Positions 8,313-17,413 of a DNA stretch of 64,000 bases are shown in pieces. The first letter of the stretch is position 1. Every line of letters begins with the position of its first letter. Below the pieces are notes generated by a model that saw only the letters and a program-made list of their open reading frames with translations, ran no database searches and was not told the origin of the DNA. Position numbers and translations under genes: made by a program. Source of the stretch: Spirochaetia bacterium (lineage in GTDB: Bacteria; Spirochaetota; Leptospiria; Turneriellales; JAOUOS01); contig JAOUOT010000009.1 of the NCBI GenBank assembly GCA_029880265.1, positions 1 through 64,000 on the forward strand, in the 5' to 3' direction.

Positions 8313-10496
8313 ATGGATAAGTTGTTTATATTAACTATTCTTTATGATATGGCTCTTGCCGTCGGTTCGCATAATAAATCAGATGAGCTAATAGAGGCGG
8401 TTTTGCAGAAACTGATGCTGCATTCGGGATTTCCGATTGGCTTGTTTTTGAGCAAAAAATCCAAATCGAAAAATTCATATTCTCTTAAATACGGTATAGG
8501 AGATAATCGTTTTAAGAAAACGCTTGGTAAAACGGTAGACCTTGAACAATTCGAGGGCGCAAAAAACGAATTGGAATTTGCTGAGAATCTTTTTGAAAAG
8601 TTAAAGATCTCTCCGGTTAATATAAGAAAAACAATATTGTTAAACGCTTCAGAAGAGGGAATGTTTTTACTTTGCGCCTCAGAAGAAATTGAAATTTCAT
8701 ATTCTCCAAAAGTTATTTTTGAACCGGTCATGAATAACTTCGCGAAAAATTTAAAATTATTAAGAAAAAATGAATCGGTATTTAAAAGAACAAAAGAGAA
8801 CCTGTATCTTGCCGAGCAGGTAATTCACTCTACTACAGAGGGTATTATGATAGCCGACCAAAATCTTAAAATTTTGTACGCCAATCCCTCTCTTGCTGAA
8901 ATTTCGGGCTACTCTGAAAACGAAATAATAGGCAAGACGCCCGCTTTTTTTCAGTCGGGATGGCATGACAAAGAATTTTACCGGAATATGTGGAAAGATA
9001 TAGAAAAAAATGGCAGCTGGAGCGGCGAAATTTGGGACAGAAAAAAAGACGGAAGTCTCTACTATGCTCATCTTTCCATTTCGGCAATTAAAGATAAAAA
9101 CAACGAAACGTCGCATTTTGTCGGTATTACAATCGACCAAACCGAGCGAAAAGAGCGCGAAAAGCTCATTGAAAACCTTCACTTTTTTGATCCGTTAACA
9201 AAACTGCCGAATCGCACATTATTTGAAGACAGGCTCGAACAAAAACTGCATGAGGCAGAGAAGCATTCAGAAAAAGCCGCCTTGTTGTATTTTGATCTTG
9301 ATAATTTTAAATTTTTAAATGATACCATTGGTCACCGCAAAGGAGACGATTTTTTGAAAATCGCGGCGTCTAAAATATATGAAGAACTGACTAAAAAGTC
9401 TGAAGACATACTGTTTTCAAGGTTCGGAGGCGACGAGTTTTGCGTTTTACTTGAGCAGCTAGAGAGCCCGAATGAGGCGGCTCTGGTTTCAAAAAAAATC
9501 AATGAAATCTTTTTAAAATCTTTTAAAATCGACGAACATGAGTTTTATTCCGGGGCCAGTATCGGTATTGCAGTGTATCCCGAAGACGGCGGCGACGCGC
9601 AGTCTCTTTTGAAAGCGGCCGATATGGCAATGTTTCACGCTAAGAATAATAATAAAAACAGTTATCAGTTTTTTACAAGGCAAATGAACAAACGGGCCTT
9701 TGAGTGGATGCTCTATGAATTTCATCTTAGAAATGCCGTTGATAATAATGAACTTGAGGTTTTTTTTCAGCCAAAGGTAGATACTTTAACGCAAGAAGTT
9801 GTCGGCATGGAGGCACTTTTGAGATGGAGGCATCCTGAGTTCGGGATGGTTTCGCCGGGTACGTTTATTCCCATTGCCGAAGACGCCGGTCTGATTAATA
9901 AACTGGGCCTGTGGGTTCTTGAAGAATCTTGCAGACAGACCAGACTTTTACATGAAAAAGGCTACGATAAACTAAAAGTCTCTGTGAATGTCTCAGGCTT
10001 TCAGCTTCAAGCCGGAAACTTCATAGATTTAGTAGAAACGACTTTGAAAAAAGCAGGTTTGTCAAATGAATTTCTTGAACTTGAAGTAACAGAAACGACA
10101 TTAATGAAAAACATGAAATCTGCGGTTGAAAAATTAAATCAAATAAAAGACCTGAATATTAGAATTTCTATGGACGATTTCGGCACGGGTTATTCGTCTA
10201 TCAGTTATTTACGAAAACTTCCTATTGACAGATTAAAAATTGATCAGAGTTTTATACGCGATTTAGACGACAACAGAGGAAAGTCGGTTGTTTCAGCAAT
10301 TATTTCTTTGGGTAAAAATTTGGGATTAGATATAATAGCCGAGGGCGTCGAAAGCAGAGAACAGTTAAGATTTTTGGAATTTAATTTATGCGATGAAATT
10401 CAGGGTTATTACTACAGCCCTCCCGTGTCAGTGGTTGATTTCGAAGTTTTTTTACAAAAACATCGCAAGAGAGAACTAGCGCAACCCGTTAAATAA
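8313..10496 (+). CDS. PAS-GGDEF-EAL cyclic-di-GMP turnover protein
   Basis: A 727-residue cytoplasmic protein. Residues 1-150 are an uncharacterised N-terminal region, about 160-275 a PAS domain (TEGIMIADQNLKILYANPS and GYSENEIIGKTP), about 285-450 a GGDEF domain with intact GGDEF near 371-375, and about 460-715 an EAL domain with intact EALLRW, NVSGFQL, ELEVTE, DDFGTG, RLKIDQSF and AEGVE motifs. Both catalytic domains therefore look active. The position of the usual inhibitory RxxD site before GGDEF reads KSED, so product inhibition is probably weakened. Translation follows the FIST gene closely, so FIST is the likely partner or regulator. A terminator-like hairpin lies 155 bases after the stop. 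Confidence 0.92.
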   Translation: MDKLFILTILYDMALAVGSHNKSDELIEAVLQKLMLHSGFPIGLFLSKKSKSKNSYSLKYGIGDNRFKKTLGKTVDLEQFEGAKNELEFAENLFEKLKISPVNIRKTILLNASEEGMFLLCASEEIEISYSPKVIFEPVMNNFAKNLKLLRKNESVFKRTKENLYLAEQVIHSTTEGIMIADQNLKILYANPSLAEISGYSENEIIGKTPAFFQSGWHDKEFYRNMWKDIEKNGSWSGEIWDRKKDGSLYYAHLSISAIKDKNNETSHFVGITIDQTERKEREKLIENLHFFDPLTKLPNRTLFEDRLEQKLHEAEKHSEKAALLYFDLDNFKFLNDTIGHRKGDDFLKIAASKIYEELTKKSEDILFSRFGGDEFCVLLEQLESPNEAALVSKKINEIFLKSFKIDEHEFYSGASIGIAVYPEDGGDAQSLLKAADMAMFHAKNNNKNSYQFFTRQMNKRAFEWMLYEFHLRNAVDNNELEVFFQPKVDTLTQEVVGMEALLRWRHPEFGMVSPGTFIPIAEDAGLINKLGLWVLEESCRQTRLLHEKGYDKLKVSVNVSGFQLQAGNFIDLVETTLKKAGLSNEFLELEVTETTLMKNMKSAVEKLNQIKDLNIRISMDDFGTGYSSISYLRKLPIDRLKIDQSFIRDLDDNRGKSVVSAIISLGKNLGLDIIAEGVESREQLRFLEFNLCDEIQGYYYSPPVSVVDFEVFLQKHRKRELAQPVK

Positions 10497-10617
10497 ATAG
10501 AAATAGCCGCAGAATATGTAAAGCGCCAAAATGCCTGCTTCTTTTAACTCTACATATTCTGCGGCGTCAGCCTGCAGTGCCCTATCCCCTGGTTTCCCGC
10601 AAAATGCCGATTAGATT
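10495..10617 (-). ncRNA. Candidate small RNA, unassigned family
   Basis: On the minus strand a good promoter (10625-10653) is followed by about 120 bases that end in a perfect 15-bp stem (arms 10551-10565 and 10506-10520, 30-nt loop) and then a U-rich tail, UAUUUCUAUUUAUUU. The 5' part contains GCGGGAAACCAGGGGAUAGG, and the word GGCAUUUUG occurs twice, once before the stem and once in its loop. No open frame fits. It matches none of the small RNAs I tried from memory: 6S, SRP, tmRNA, RNase P or common riboswitches. The tail overlaps the stop codon of the GGDEF-EAL gene in antisense. It may be a trans-acting RNA or an antisense regulator of that gene's 3' end. Confidence 0.45.
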
Positions 10618-10624
10618 TATCGTA

Positions 10625-10653
10625 TTTTTAGCATATTTAAAAAAGAATGTCAA
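10625..10653 (-). promoter_or_regulatory. Sigma-70-type promoter for the candidate small RNA
   Basis: Reading the minus strand: a perfect -35 TTGACA (10648-10653), a 17-base spacer ending in TGC, which is an extended -10 element, and a -10 TAAAAA (10625-10630). Transcription would start near 10617 and run towards the GGDEF-EAL gene. Among the promoters I looked for in the window, this is one of the better matches to consensus. Confidence 0.55.
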
Positions 10654-10675
10654 TAGGTAAAATTACCTATTTTTT
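10652..10675. terminator. Intrinsic terminator after the GGDEF-EAL gene
   Basis: Perfect 9-bp arms AATAGGTAA and TTACCTATT separated by two bases, followed on the plus strand by four more T residues. It is AT-rich and therefore modest, but well placed to insulate the tuf-S10 run from the signalling operon upstream. Its left arm overlaps the -35 box of the minus-strand small-RNA promoter. Confidence 0.55.
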
Positions 10676-10764
10676 CAGTTTGAACTATTTTTATAAAATT
10701 CCGGCTTTTGTTATGTTTTTGCTTGCCGCCGTGTAACAAAAAAAGAAAATGGCCTTTCAACAAG

Positions 10765-10783
10765 GCCTGAAATTCAGGCTTTT
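10765..10783 (+). promoter_or_regulatory. Hairpin in the tuf leader
   Basis: GCCTGAAATTCAGGC is a perfect odd palindrome (7-bp arms) followed by TTTT. A related imperfect pair GCCTGAAT...ATTCAAGC follows at 10803-10828, and GCTGAAATTCGAGGC at about 10833-10847. These three related motifs sit between a weak possible promoter (TTGTTA at 10708, TGTAAC at 10732) and the tuf ribosome binding site, so they may attenuate or autoregulate the operon. This is inference from structure only. Confidence 0.4.
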
Positions 10784-10887
10784 GTCAGGTTAATGTAAAA
10801 AAGCCTGAATGATGCTCTTGATTCAAGCGACAGCTGAAATTCGAGGCAAAGAAATAAAAAACGATTTTTTTTTAAGGAGAAGCTTTT

Positions 10888-12093
10888 ATGGCAAAAGAAA
10901 AATTTGATAGAAGTAAAGTTCACGTTAACGTAGGCACAATCGGCCATGTGGATCACGGTAAAACCACTTTAACGGCGGCTATTACTATGACTTTAGCAAG
11001 CAAGTTCGGGGGTTCTAATAAAGCTGTGGCATATGATGAAATTGATAACGCGCCCGAAGAAAGAGAACGCGGCATTACAATCGCGACATCTCACCAGGAG
11101 TACTCGACAGATAAAAGACATTATGCGCACGTTGACTGTCCCGGTCACGCCGACTATGTGAAAAATATGATCACAGGCGCAGCTCAGATGGACGCCGCTA
11201 TTTTGGTGGTATCAGCGGCTGACGGTCCTATGCCCCAGACAAGAGAGCATATTCTTTTGGCGAGACAGGTAGGCGTTCCGAATATTATTGTATTCTTAAA
11301 TAAAGTAGACATGCTTCCTGAGGCAGATAGGGCAGAGATGCTTGAGTTGGTTGAAATGGAAGTTCGCGATCTGTTGAATAAATATAATTTCAAAGGTGAT
11401 GAGATTCCCTTTGTTTCGGGTTCTGCTCTGAAAGCCGTAGAAGGCGACGAAAGCGATATCGGTCAAGGTGCTATATTAAAGCTGGCTGAGGCGCTTGATT
11501 CATACGTTCCAGATCCGGTTCGCGATGTTGATAAGACATTCTTGATGCCTGTTGAAGACGTTTTTACGATTACAGGTCGAGGCACCGTAGCTACGGGCCG
11601 AATTGAGCGCGGGCAGATCAATGTAAACGAAGAAGTTGAAATTGTAGGCATACGCGATACTCAGAAAACAACCGTTACCGGCATTGAGATGTTTAGAAAG
11701 CTTCTTGATTTCGGGCAAGCCGGCGATAACGTGGGTATCTTGTGCCGAGGCTTGAAGCGCGAAGATATCGAAAGAGGGCAGGTTCTTGCTAAACCCGGTT
11801 CGATTACTCCTCATAAAAAGTTTAACGCCGAAGTACTTGTTCTTACAAAAGAAGAAGGCGGCAGACATACTCCGTTTTTTAATAACTATCGGCCGCAGTT
11901 TTATTGTAGAACGACCGACGTTACAGGAACAATTAAGCTTCCCGAAGGCGTTGAAATGGTAAATCCCGGCGATAACGTAAATATGGAAATTGAGCTCATC
12001 AACCCAATTGCGATGGAAGAAGGTCTAAGATTCGCGATTCGCGAAGGCGGTCGAACCATTGGCGCAGGCGTTGTGAGCAAGATTCTTGAATAG
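10888..12093 (+). CDS. tuf: Elongation factor Tu
   Basis: A 401-residue EF-Tu delivering aminoacyl-tRNA to the ribosome. All GTP-binding motifs are present: GHVDHGKT, the switch [20 protein letters not shown] and the SAL segment; domains 2 and 3 are complete, ending with [17 protein letters not shown]. The switch region reads [10 protein letters not shown], which I associate with leptospire-like sequences. The start has a strong ribosome binding site (AAGGAGAA). It is the first gene of the S10-spc-alpha run, 24 bases before rpsJ. rpsL, rpsG and fusA, which often precede it, are absent here. Confidence 0.98.
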   Translation: MAKEKFDRSKVHVNVGTIGHVDHGKTTLTAAITMTLASKFGGSNKAVAYDEIDNAPEERERGITIATSHQEYSTDKRHYAHVDCPGHADYVKNMITGAAQMDAAILVVSAADGPMPQTREHILLARQVGVPNIIVFLNKVDMLPEADRAEMLELVEMEVRDLLNKYNFKGDEIPFVSGSALKAVEGDESDIGQGAILKLAEALDSYVPDPVRDVDKTFLMPVEDVFTITGRGTVATGRIERGQINVNEEVEIVGIRDTQKTTVTGIEMFRKLLDFGQAGDNVGILCRGLKREDIERGQVLAKPGSITPHKKFNAEVLVLTKEEGGRHTPFFNNYRPQFYCRTTDVTGTIKLPEGVEMVNPGDNVNMEIELINPIAMEEGLRFAIREGGRTIGAGVVSKILE

Positions 12094-12117
12094 AATTAAA
12101 TAAGGTTAGTAAGCAAT

Positions 12118-12432
12118 ATGAATTCGGCTATGCAGAAAATACGGGTTAAGTTAAAATCATTTGACTATCGTTTGCTTGATAAGTCAACGCAAGAGATAGT
12201 AGGAACAGTTAAGCGAACAAAGGCCCGTATTGCAGGGCCGGTTCCTTTGCCTACAAAAAAAGAAAAGTTTACGGTATTACGTTCGACGTTTGTTCATAAA
12301 GATTCGAGAGAGCAGTTTGAAATGAGAACGCACTCGAGGCTGATAGACATCTTAGAGCCTACGCCCGATACCATTGACGCTCTGATGAAGTTGCAGCTGC
12401 CCGCGGGGGTTTCTGTCGATATTAAATCGTAA
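12118..12432 (+). CDS. rpsJ: 30S ribosomal protein S10
   Basis: A 104-residue S10, which sits in the 30S head and also serves as NusE in antitermination. Recognised by [47 protein letters not shown] and the C-terminal [11 protein letters not shown]. The ATG at 12118 gives four extra residues before MQKIRV; a second in-frame ATG at 12130 is an alternative start. It lies between tuf and rplC as in the standard S10 operon. Confidence 0.97.
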   Translation: MNSAMQKIRVKLKSFDYRLLDKSTQEIVGTVKRTKARIAGPVPLPTKKEKFTVLRSTFVHKDSREQFEMRTHSRLIDILEPTPDTIDALMKLQLPAGVSVDIKS

Positions 12433-12494
12433 AGACGGGCAGAGATAAACGTAAGTAATTATAGTTTAGAAAAAAGAGAAATTAAGGAAGTAAA

Positions 12495-13118
12495 ATGGCA
12501 AAGGGATTGCTCGGCGAGAAGATAGGGATGACGCAGGTGTTTGAAAGCAACGCCCTGCTTCCGGTTACCGCTTTGGCTTTAGGGCCGTGTTATGTGACGC
12601 AAGTGAAAAACGTTGAAAAAGACGGGTATTCAGCTGTGCAGATAGCTTATAAAGAAAAAAGAAAAAAACTGTTTTCAAAGCCGCAGGCGGCTCACCAGAA
12701 AAAAGCTTTGGGCGAAAAAGACGTTTGTTATCGATATTTGAAAGAAATCAGAGATTTTTCAGAAGATAAAAAAGCCGGAGATATTATAAGCTGTGAAATA
12801 TTTTCTCAGGGAGAAAAAGTCGTGGTGCAAAGCGTAAGCAAAGGCAAGGGGTTTCAGGGCGTTGTTAAACGTTATAACTTTGGCGGCGGGCGCGAAACAC
12901 ACGGTTCAACATTTCATAGGAGCACCGGCGCAATAGGCGCGGGTACATATCCCGGAGAAGTTAAGAAAGGCAAGAAAATGCCGGGTCGAATGGGCGGTAA
13001 AAAAACAGCCATTAAGAACGTTGAAATTGTAAAGATTGTTCCCGAAGAAAATATCATTCTTGTTAAGGGCAGTATTCCCGGTCATCCGGGCAGTCTGGTG
13101 TATCTTTATACAAAATAA
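12495..13118 (+). CDS. rplC: 50S ribosomal protein L3
   Basis: A 207-residue L3 of normal length, an early-assembly 23S rRNA binding protein whose loop reaches the peptidyl-transferase centre. Start MAKGLLGEKIGMTQVF; the central loop GKGFQGVVKRYNFGGGRETHGST, GAGTYPGEVKKGKKMPGRMGG and the end GSIPGHPGSLVYLY are all canonical. The start is preceded by an AAGGAAG ribosome binding site. Confidence 0.97.
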   Translation: MAKGLLGEKIGMTQVFESNALLPVTALALGPCYVTQVKNVEKDGYSAVQIAYKEKRKKLFSKPQAAHQKKALGEKDVCYRYLKEIRDFSEDKKAGDIISCEIFSQGEKVVVQSVSKGKGFQGVVKRYNFGGGRETHGSTFHRSTGAIGAGTYPGEVKKGKKMPGRMGGKKTAIKNVEIVKIVPEENIILVKGSIPGHPGSLVYLYTK

Positions 13119-13156
13119 TTAAATTGTAATTATAATAGAGCGCTGAAGAGATAAAT

Positions 13157-13846
13157 ATGAACACAAAGTTATTAGATTTTGCCGGTAAAGAGCTTGGAGA
13201 AAAAGAGCTTCCGAAGGTATTCGTCGTAGAAAAGGTGAACGAAAGTCTTATATGGGAAGTTATAAAAGCTGAAAACGCATCGATGCGACAAGGCACTCAT
13301 AAAACCAAAGAAAAAGGCGAGATAAGAGGGGGGGGAGCAAAGCCCTTTCGTCAAAAAGGCACCGGACGAGCCAGGCAGGGTTCAAACAGATCTCCTCTTA
13401 TGAGAGGCGGTGGTACTGTTTTCGGGCCGAGGCCAAGAGATTATTCTGAAAAGATTCCCGTAAGCAAGAAAAAGGCCGGAATCAGGCATATTATCGCCAA
13501 AAAGGCTCTCGAGGGTAAAATTGTAGTTATTGAAAGCTGGAAACCCGAAAAAATAAACGCTAAAACCGCGTTTGAAGGTTTTGATAAGGTAGTAAAGGCA
13601 TCTTCTTTTAATGAAGAATACTTTAAGGGTAAGAAGGTAAAAGCCAATACAAACGATAACCGCAGAAAAATCACGGTGCTTGTAGAAGGCGATGTGGTAG
13701 AACGCAAAAAATCGGTTAGAAATATACCATGGATAAATTTGATTAATATAAACCGAATGGCGGCTTTGCCTTTGTTTTATAATCACGGCATTATAATAAC
13801 ATCAGAAGCGTTTGATAAATTAGAATCGGCTGTTAGAGCCAAGTGA
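13157..13846 (+). CDS. rplD: 50S ribosomal protein L4
   Basis: A 229-residue L4, slightly longer than the usual 200-210. Conserved segments: MRQGTHKTKEKGEIRGGGAKPFRQKGTGRARQG (rRNA-binding loop, residues about 38-70), GGGTVFGPRPRDYS, and the C-terminal half with NINRMAALPLFYNHGIIIT. In E. coli L4 represses its own operon by binding the S10 leader; no such leader structure could be confirmed here. Confidence 0.96.
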   Translation: MNTKLLDFAGKELGEKELPKVFVVEKVNESLIWEVIKAENASMRQGTHKTKEKGEIRGGGAKPFRQKGTGRARQGSNRSPLMRGGGTVFGPRPRDYSEKIPVSKKKAGIRHIIAKKALEGKIVVIESWKPEKINAKTAFEGFDKVVKASSFNEEYFKGKKVKANTNDNRRKITVLVEGDVVERKKSVRNIPWINLININRMAALPLFYNHGIIITSEAFDKLESAVRAK

Positions 13847-13853
13847 GTAAATT

Positions 13854-14138
13854 ATGGATATCTATGATATAATTAAACATCCTATTGTAACTGAAAAAGC
13901 CGAATCATTAAGAGAAAACAATGTTTATGTTTTTAAGGTTGATCTTCGTTCAAATAAGAAAATGGTTTCGCAGGCGATAGAAAAGATTTTTAACGTGAAG
14001 CCAAAGAAAGTAAACATGGCAAAAATTCCCAGATACTCAAAAGTAAATCGTTATGGCACAGGCAGAACATCCGTAGGAAAAAAAGCCTTTGTATATTTGA
14101 ATAAAAAAGATAAGATAGAAATATTTGAAGGTGTATAA
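13854..14138 (+). CDS. rplW: 50S ribosomal protein L23
   Basis: A 94-residue L23, part of the exit-tunnel rim where trigger factor and SRP dock. Canonical features: [45 protein letters not shown] and the C-terminal [18 protein letters not shown]. It starts 7 bases after rplD and its stop overlaps the rplB start by one base. Confidence 0.97.
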   Translation: MDIYDIIKHPIVTEKAESLRENNVYVFKVDLRSNKKMVSQAIEKIFNVKPKKVNMAKIPRYSKVNRYGTGRTSVGKKAFVYLNKKDKIEIFEGV

Positions 14139-14962
14139 TGGCTGTTAAAAAATTTAAACCGACGACTCCTACTCAAAGATATAAAACGGTGATAAAAACC
14201 GTTAAAAGCGCCGCAAATGAACCTTGCAAGTCTCTTTTGGCGCCTTATAAAGAAAAAGCGGGTAGAAATAATATAGGTCAGATAACCGTGCGCAGAAGAG
14301 GCGGCGGTCATAAAAGACGATATAGAATCATCGATTTTAAAAGAAATAAATTCAATATTCCCGCTAAAGTAGAAAAAATAGAATATGATCCGAATAGAAC
14401 GGCAAATATTGCATTATTATGTTATGCTGACGGCGAAAGACGTTATATTTTAGCTCCCGATAAGCTTGTAGAAGGGCAAATTGTAATTGCCTCTGAAAAA
14501 ATAGAAATGGAAGCCGGTAATGCGGCCCCTATAGCAAGCATCCCCATAGGCACCAATATTCATAATATTGAGCTTAATGCCGGCAAGGGCGGTCAGTTGG
14601 CCAGATCTGCGGGTGTTTATGGCACAATCTCAGGAAGAGACGAAAATTATACGGTTGTAAAAATGCCGTCGGGTGAAGTTAGGAAAGTGCATAATAAATG
14701 TATGGCCACTGTCGGTATTGTGAGCAATCATGAACATGAGTTATTGAAAATAGGGAAGGCAGGCAGAAACCGATGGCTGGGAAAAAGGCCCAAGGTTAGA
14801 GGCGTGGCAATGAATCCTGTAGACCATCCATTAGGCGGCGGAGAAGGCAAGTCGTCTGGGGGTAGGCACCCGGTAACGCCATGGGGCAAACCAACAAAGG
14901 GCAAAAAAACAAGAAATCGTAAAAAGCCCAGCGAAAAATTCATAATGAAAAAAAGGAAGTAG
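14138..14962 (+). CDS. rplB: 50S ribosomal protein L2
   Basis: A 274-residue L2, essential for subunit association and peptidyl transfer. Seen: [28 protein letters not shown], the SH3-like middle with [12 protein letters not shown], and the C-terminal signature [21 protein letters not shown] with the conserved histidine (HPLGGGEG). Full family length, one-base overlap with rplW. Confidence 0.98.
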   Translation: MAVKKFKPTTPTQRYKTVIKTVKSAANEPCKSLLAPYKEKAGRNNIGQITVRRRGGGHKRRYRIIDFKRNKFNIPAKVEKIEYDPNRTANIALLCYADGERRYILAPDKLVEGQIVIASEKIEMEAGNAAPIASIPIGTNIHNIELNAGKGGQLARSAGVYGTISGRDENYTVVKMPSGEVRKVHNKCMATVGIVSNHEHELLKIGKAGRNRWLGKRPKVRGVAMNPVDHPLGGGEGKSSGGRHPVTPWGKPTKGKKTRNRKKPSEKFIMKKRK

Positions 14963-14968
14963 TGACAA

Positions 14969-15241
14969 ATGGCGAGATCGTTAAAAAAAGGCCCCTTTAT
15001 AGATTCACACCTATTTAAGAAGGTTGAAAAAGCAAAGGCATCGGGAGATAAAAAGCCAATTAAAACGTGGTCAAGACGTTCTACGATATTTCCTGAGATG
15101 ATTGGTATGACATTTTTAGTGCATAATGGCAATAAATTTGTTCCGGTATTTGTAAACGAGAATATTGTGGGTCACAAGTTAGGAGAATTTTCTCCAACAA
15201 GAACTTATAAAGGACACACAAGTCTTGATAAGAAAAAATAA
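14969..15241 (+). CDS. rpsS: 30S ribosomal protein S19
   Basis: A 90-residue S19 of the 30S head. [64 protein letters not shown] are textbook. Spacing to rplB is 6 bases. Confidence 0.98.
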   Translation: MARSLKKGPFIDSHLFKKVEKAKASGDKKPIKTWSRRSTIFPEMIGMTFLVHNGNKFVPVFVNENIVGHKLGEFSPTRTYKGHTSLDKKK

Positions 15242-15276
15242 TTTAAAATTAAGAAAGGATTGCATAAGGTATTATT

Positions 15277-15612
15277 ATGGAGGTTAAAGCAAGTTATAAT
15301 GATTTAAGAGTTTCGCCTCAAAAGGTCAGACTGGTTGTTAACGAGATAAGAGGATATGAATTTGCCGAGGCGGTTGACTTGTTGAAAAATATTCATAAAA
15401 AGTCGGCGAAAGCGGTTTTAAAGACGATTAAAAGCGCGGCTGCAAATGCAAAGGTTTTTAATCCTGATATAAAAGAATCAGATTTGTACGTCAAAAAGAT
15501 ATTTGTAGACGCTGGAACAGTATGGAAGCGTTTTATGCCAAGAGCAAGAGGCAAAGCAGATAGAATATTGCGAAGAACCAGTAAGCTTACAGTAGTGCTT
15601 TCTGACGAATAG
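15277..15612 (+). CDS. rplV: 50S ribosomal protein L22
   Basis: A 111-residue L22, an exit-tunnel protein. [42 protein letters not shown], and the tunnel loop [33 protein letters not shown] are conserved. It follows rpsS after 35 bases with an AAGGA ribosome binding site. Confidence 0.97.
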   Translation: MEVKASYNDLRVSPQKVRLVVNEIRGYEFAEAVDLLKNIHKKSAKAVLKTIKSAAANAKVFNPDIKESDLYVKKIFVDAGTVWKRFMPRARGKADRILRRTSKLTVVLSDE

Positions 15613-15620
15613 GAAAAACA

Positions 15621-16304
15621 ATGGGACAAAAAGTAAATCCAATTGGCATAAGGCTAAAAATTAACAGAACATGGGATTCTGTTTGGTATGCAAGAAAAGA
15701 AAATTTTGCGAAATTATTGCATGAAGATTTAAAAATTAGAGAAAAGATAAAAAAGAAATATAATAAAGCGGGTATTGTCAAAGTCGCTATTGAAAGATTT
15801 CCCGAAAAAATTCACGTAAAGTTACATAGCGTAAAACCTGGCGTTGTCATTGGCCAACGCGGAAAAAATATAGAAGCGTTAAAATCAGAGCTATCAAAGA
15901 TAGTAACAAAACCATTAGAAATCAAAATAATTGAAGTCGCCAAGCCAGACGCATCGGCAAAGGCCCTTGCTGAAAATATCGCAATACAACTTGAAGAAAG
16001 AATGCCTTTTAGACGCGCTATGAAGCAGACTCTGCGTTCAAGTATACGCGCAGGCGTATTAGGCGTAAAAATCATGGTTTCAGGTAGATTAAACGGGGCC
16101 GATATGGCGAGAACTGAACAGTATCTTGAAGGAAGGGTGCCGCTTCATACGCTTAGAGCAATTATAGACTATGGTTTTGCCGAAGCAGATACGACATTTG
16201 GCAAAATTGGCGTAAAAGTATGGTTGTACCATGGCGATCATCTTGAATCATCTGCTGCGGCCAACGAAGAAGATAAATACATGGTAAAAAGACGCGAAAG
16301 TTAG
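15621..16304 (+). CDS. rpsC: 30S ribosomal protein S3
   Basis: A 227-residue S3 at the mRNA entry tunnel. [20 protein letters not shown], the KH-domain loop [13 protein letters not shown], and the C-terminal [22 protein letters not shown] followed by [10 protein letters not shown]. Normal family length, 8 bases after rplV. Confidence 0.98.
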   Translation: MGQKVNPIGIRLKINRTWDSVWYARKENFAKLLHEDLKIREKIKKKYNKAGIVKVAIERFPEKIHVKLHSVKPGVVIGQRGKNIEALKSELSKIVTKPLEIKIIEVAKPDASAKALAENIAIQLEERMPFRRAMKQTLRSSIRAGVLGVKIMVSGRLNGADMARTEQYLEGRVPLHTLRAIIDYGFAEADTTFGKIGVKVWLYHGDHLESSAAANEEDKYMVKRRES

Positions 16305-16340
16305 TATAAGCATATAAATTATATATAGTAAGGAATAAAC

Positions 16341-16754
16341 ATGCTCTCACCAAAGAAGTTAAAATGGAGAAAACCTCATACAGGCAGATTAAAAGGTCTG
16401 TCAAAGGGAGGTAACGAAGTCTCTTTTGGAGAAATAGGGTTAAAGGCAATTACTGCAAATCGCCTGACTTCAAGGCAGATAGAGGCGGCCAGAACGGCTA
16501 TGACTCGTCATGTGAAAAGGGGAGCAAAAGTTTGGATTCGAATTTTTCCCGATAGGCCGGTTACAAAAAAACCCGCCGAGACCAGAATGGGCAAAGGCAA
16601 GGGAAGTCCTGAGTATTATGTAGCGGTTATAAAGCCGGGTAAGGTAATGTTTGAAATGAGCGGCGCAAATGAAAACTTGATGCGAGAAGCATTTAAGAGA
16701 GCGGCGGCCAAGCTTCCTCTAAAATGCAAGATTGTTACCAGAGAAAGCTTCTAA
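16341..16754 (+). CDS. rplP: 50S ribosomal protein L16
   Basis: A 137-residue L16 contacting A-site t[73 protein letters not shown] are canonical. It is followed by an unusually long 125-base gap before rpmC that holds a hairpin. Confidence 0.98.
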   Translation: MLSPKKLKWRKPHTGRLKGLSKGGNEVSFGEIGLKAITANRLTSRQIEAARTAMTRHVKRGAKVWIRIFPDRPVTKKPAETRMGKGKGSPEYYVAVIKPGKVMFEMSGANENLMREAFKRAAAKLPLKCKIVTRESF

Positions 16755-16820
16755 GCAATTAAAACATACATTATTCTAAATACAGGGAATACTAGAGATT
16801 TATGATCGTTTTTGAACTGG

Positions 16821-16854
16821 TCGTCAGGCCGCAAGTTGATTGACGGCATGACGA
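16821..16854 (+). promoter_or_regulatory. Hairpin in the rplP-rpmC gap
   Basis: The gap 16755-16879 is long for this operon. It contains TCGTCA-G-GCCG paired with CGGC-A-TGACGA around a 12-base loop: ten base pairs with one G.A mismatch. No T-run follows, so it is not a simple terminator. It may be an RNA-processing or protein-binding site that sets the stoichiometry of downstream genes, or a remnant insertion. Confidence 0.5.
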
Positions 16855-16879
16855 AGAAATAATTTATGGATGAATAGAA

Positions 16880-17122
16880 ATGGCAGTAAAAGAAAAAACT
16901 ACAAAGAAAACGGGCCAGAAAAAAGGCGCATTTCAGCAAATGACCGATAAAGAGCTGGCTGTTAATCTGGCAGATTTTAAAAAAGAACTGCAAGAAACAA
17001 GATTTAAGACAATTACATCAGGGTTTACTAATGTAAGTCGTTTTAAGATATTAAAAAGAAATATAGCTCGTATTTTGACAATACAAAAATTGCGCTCAAA
17101 GCAAGCGGTTGAAAGTAAGTAA
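16880..17122 (+). CDS. rpmC: 50S ribosomal protein L29
   Basis: An 80-residue L29 with an N-terminal extension of about 20 basic residues ahead of the usual start. The core is clear: MTDKELAVNLADFKKELQETRF and a C-terminal R-x-x-I-A-R-I-L-T-I-Q-K-L-R segment. L29 lies at the tunnel exit next to L23. The ATG is the only reasonable start after the structured gap. Confidence 0.93.
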   Translation: MAVKEKTTKKTGQKKGAFQQMTDKELAVNLADFKKELQETRFKTITSGFTNVSRFKILKRNIARILTIQKLRSKQAVESK

Positions 17123-17130
17123 AAGGCAAT

Positions 17131-17394
17131 ATGAAAACAAAGCAGGAAAGAACAAAAAAAGGCATTGTAGTTTCTGACAAGATGGATAAAGGTATTGTTG
17201 TTAGAATAGATTATAGAAAGCTAGATAAAAAATTTAAGAAAACCATAAAGCAAAGCATAAAAGTGATGGCGCATGACGAGAAAAATGAGGCAAAACAGGG
17301 AGACGTTGTCAAGATAAAAGAAACAAGGCCCTTGTCTAAAAGAAAGAGATATGTTTTATTAGAAGTAATGCAGCGTCCTGAGGTTGTAGCGTAA
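17131..17394 (+). CDS. rpsQ: 30S ribosomal protein S17
   Basis: An 87-residue S17, a primary 16S rRNA binder. KGIVVSDKMDKGIVVRIDYRK, a KVMAHDEKN block, GDVVKIKETRPLSKRKRYVL are conserved. It starts 8 bases after rpmC. Confidence 0.97.
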   Translation: MKTKQERTKKGIVVSDKMDKGIVVRIDYRKLDKKFKKTIKQSIKVMAHDEKNEAKQGDVVKIKETRPLSKRKRYVLLEVMQRPEVVA

Positions 17395-17413
17395 GTTAGG
17401 AGATTTATAAGAA

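Noticed and set aside
10495..10617. Small RNA as 6S, SRP RNA, tmRNA, RNase P RNA or a cyclic-di-GMP riboswitch
   Set aside because: None of the conserved words of these RNAs could be found (for example the GGAA loop with AAGCAG of SRP RNA or the GEMM core), so I leave it unassigned.
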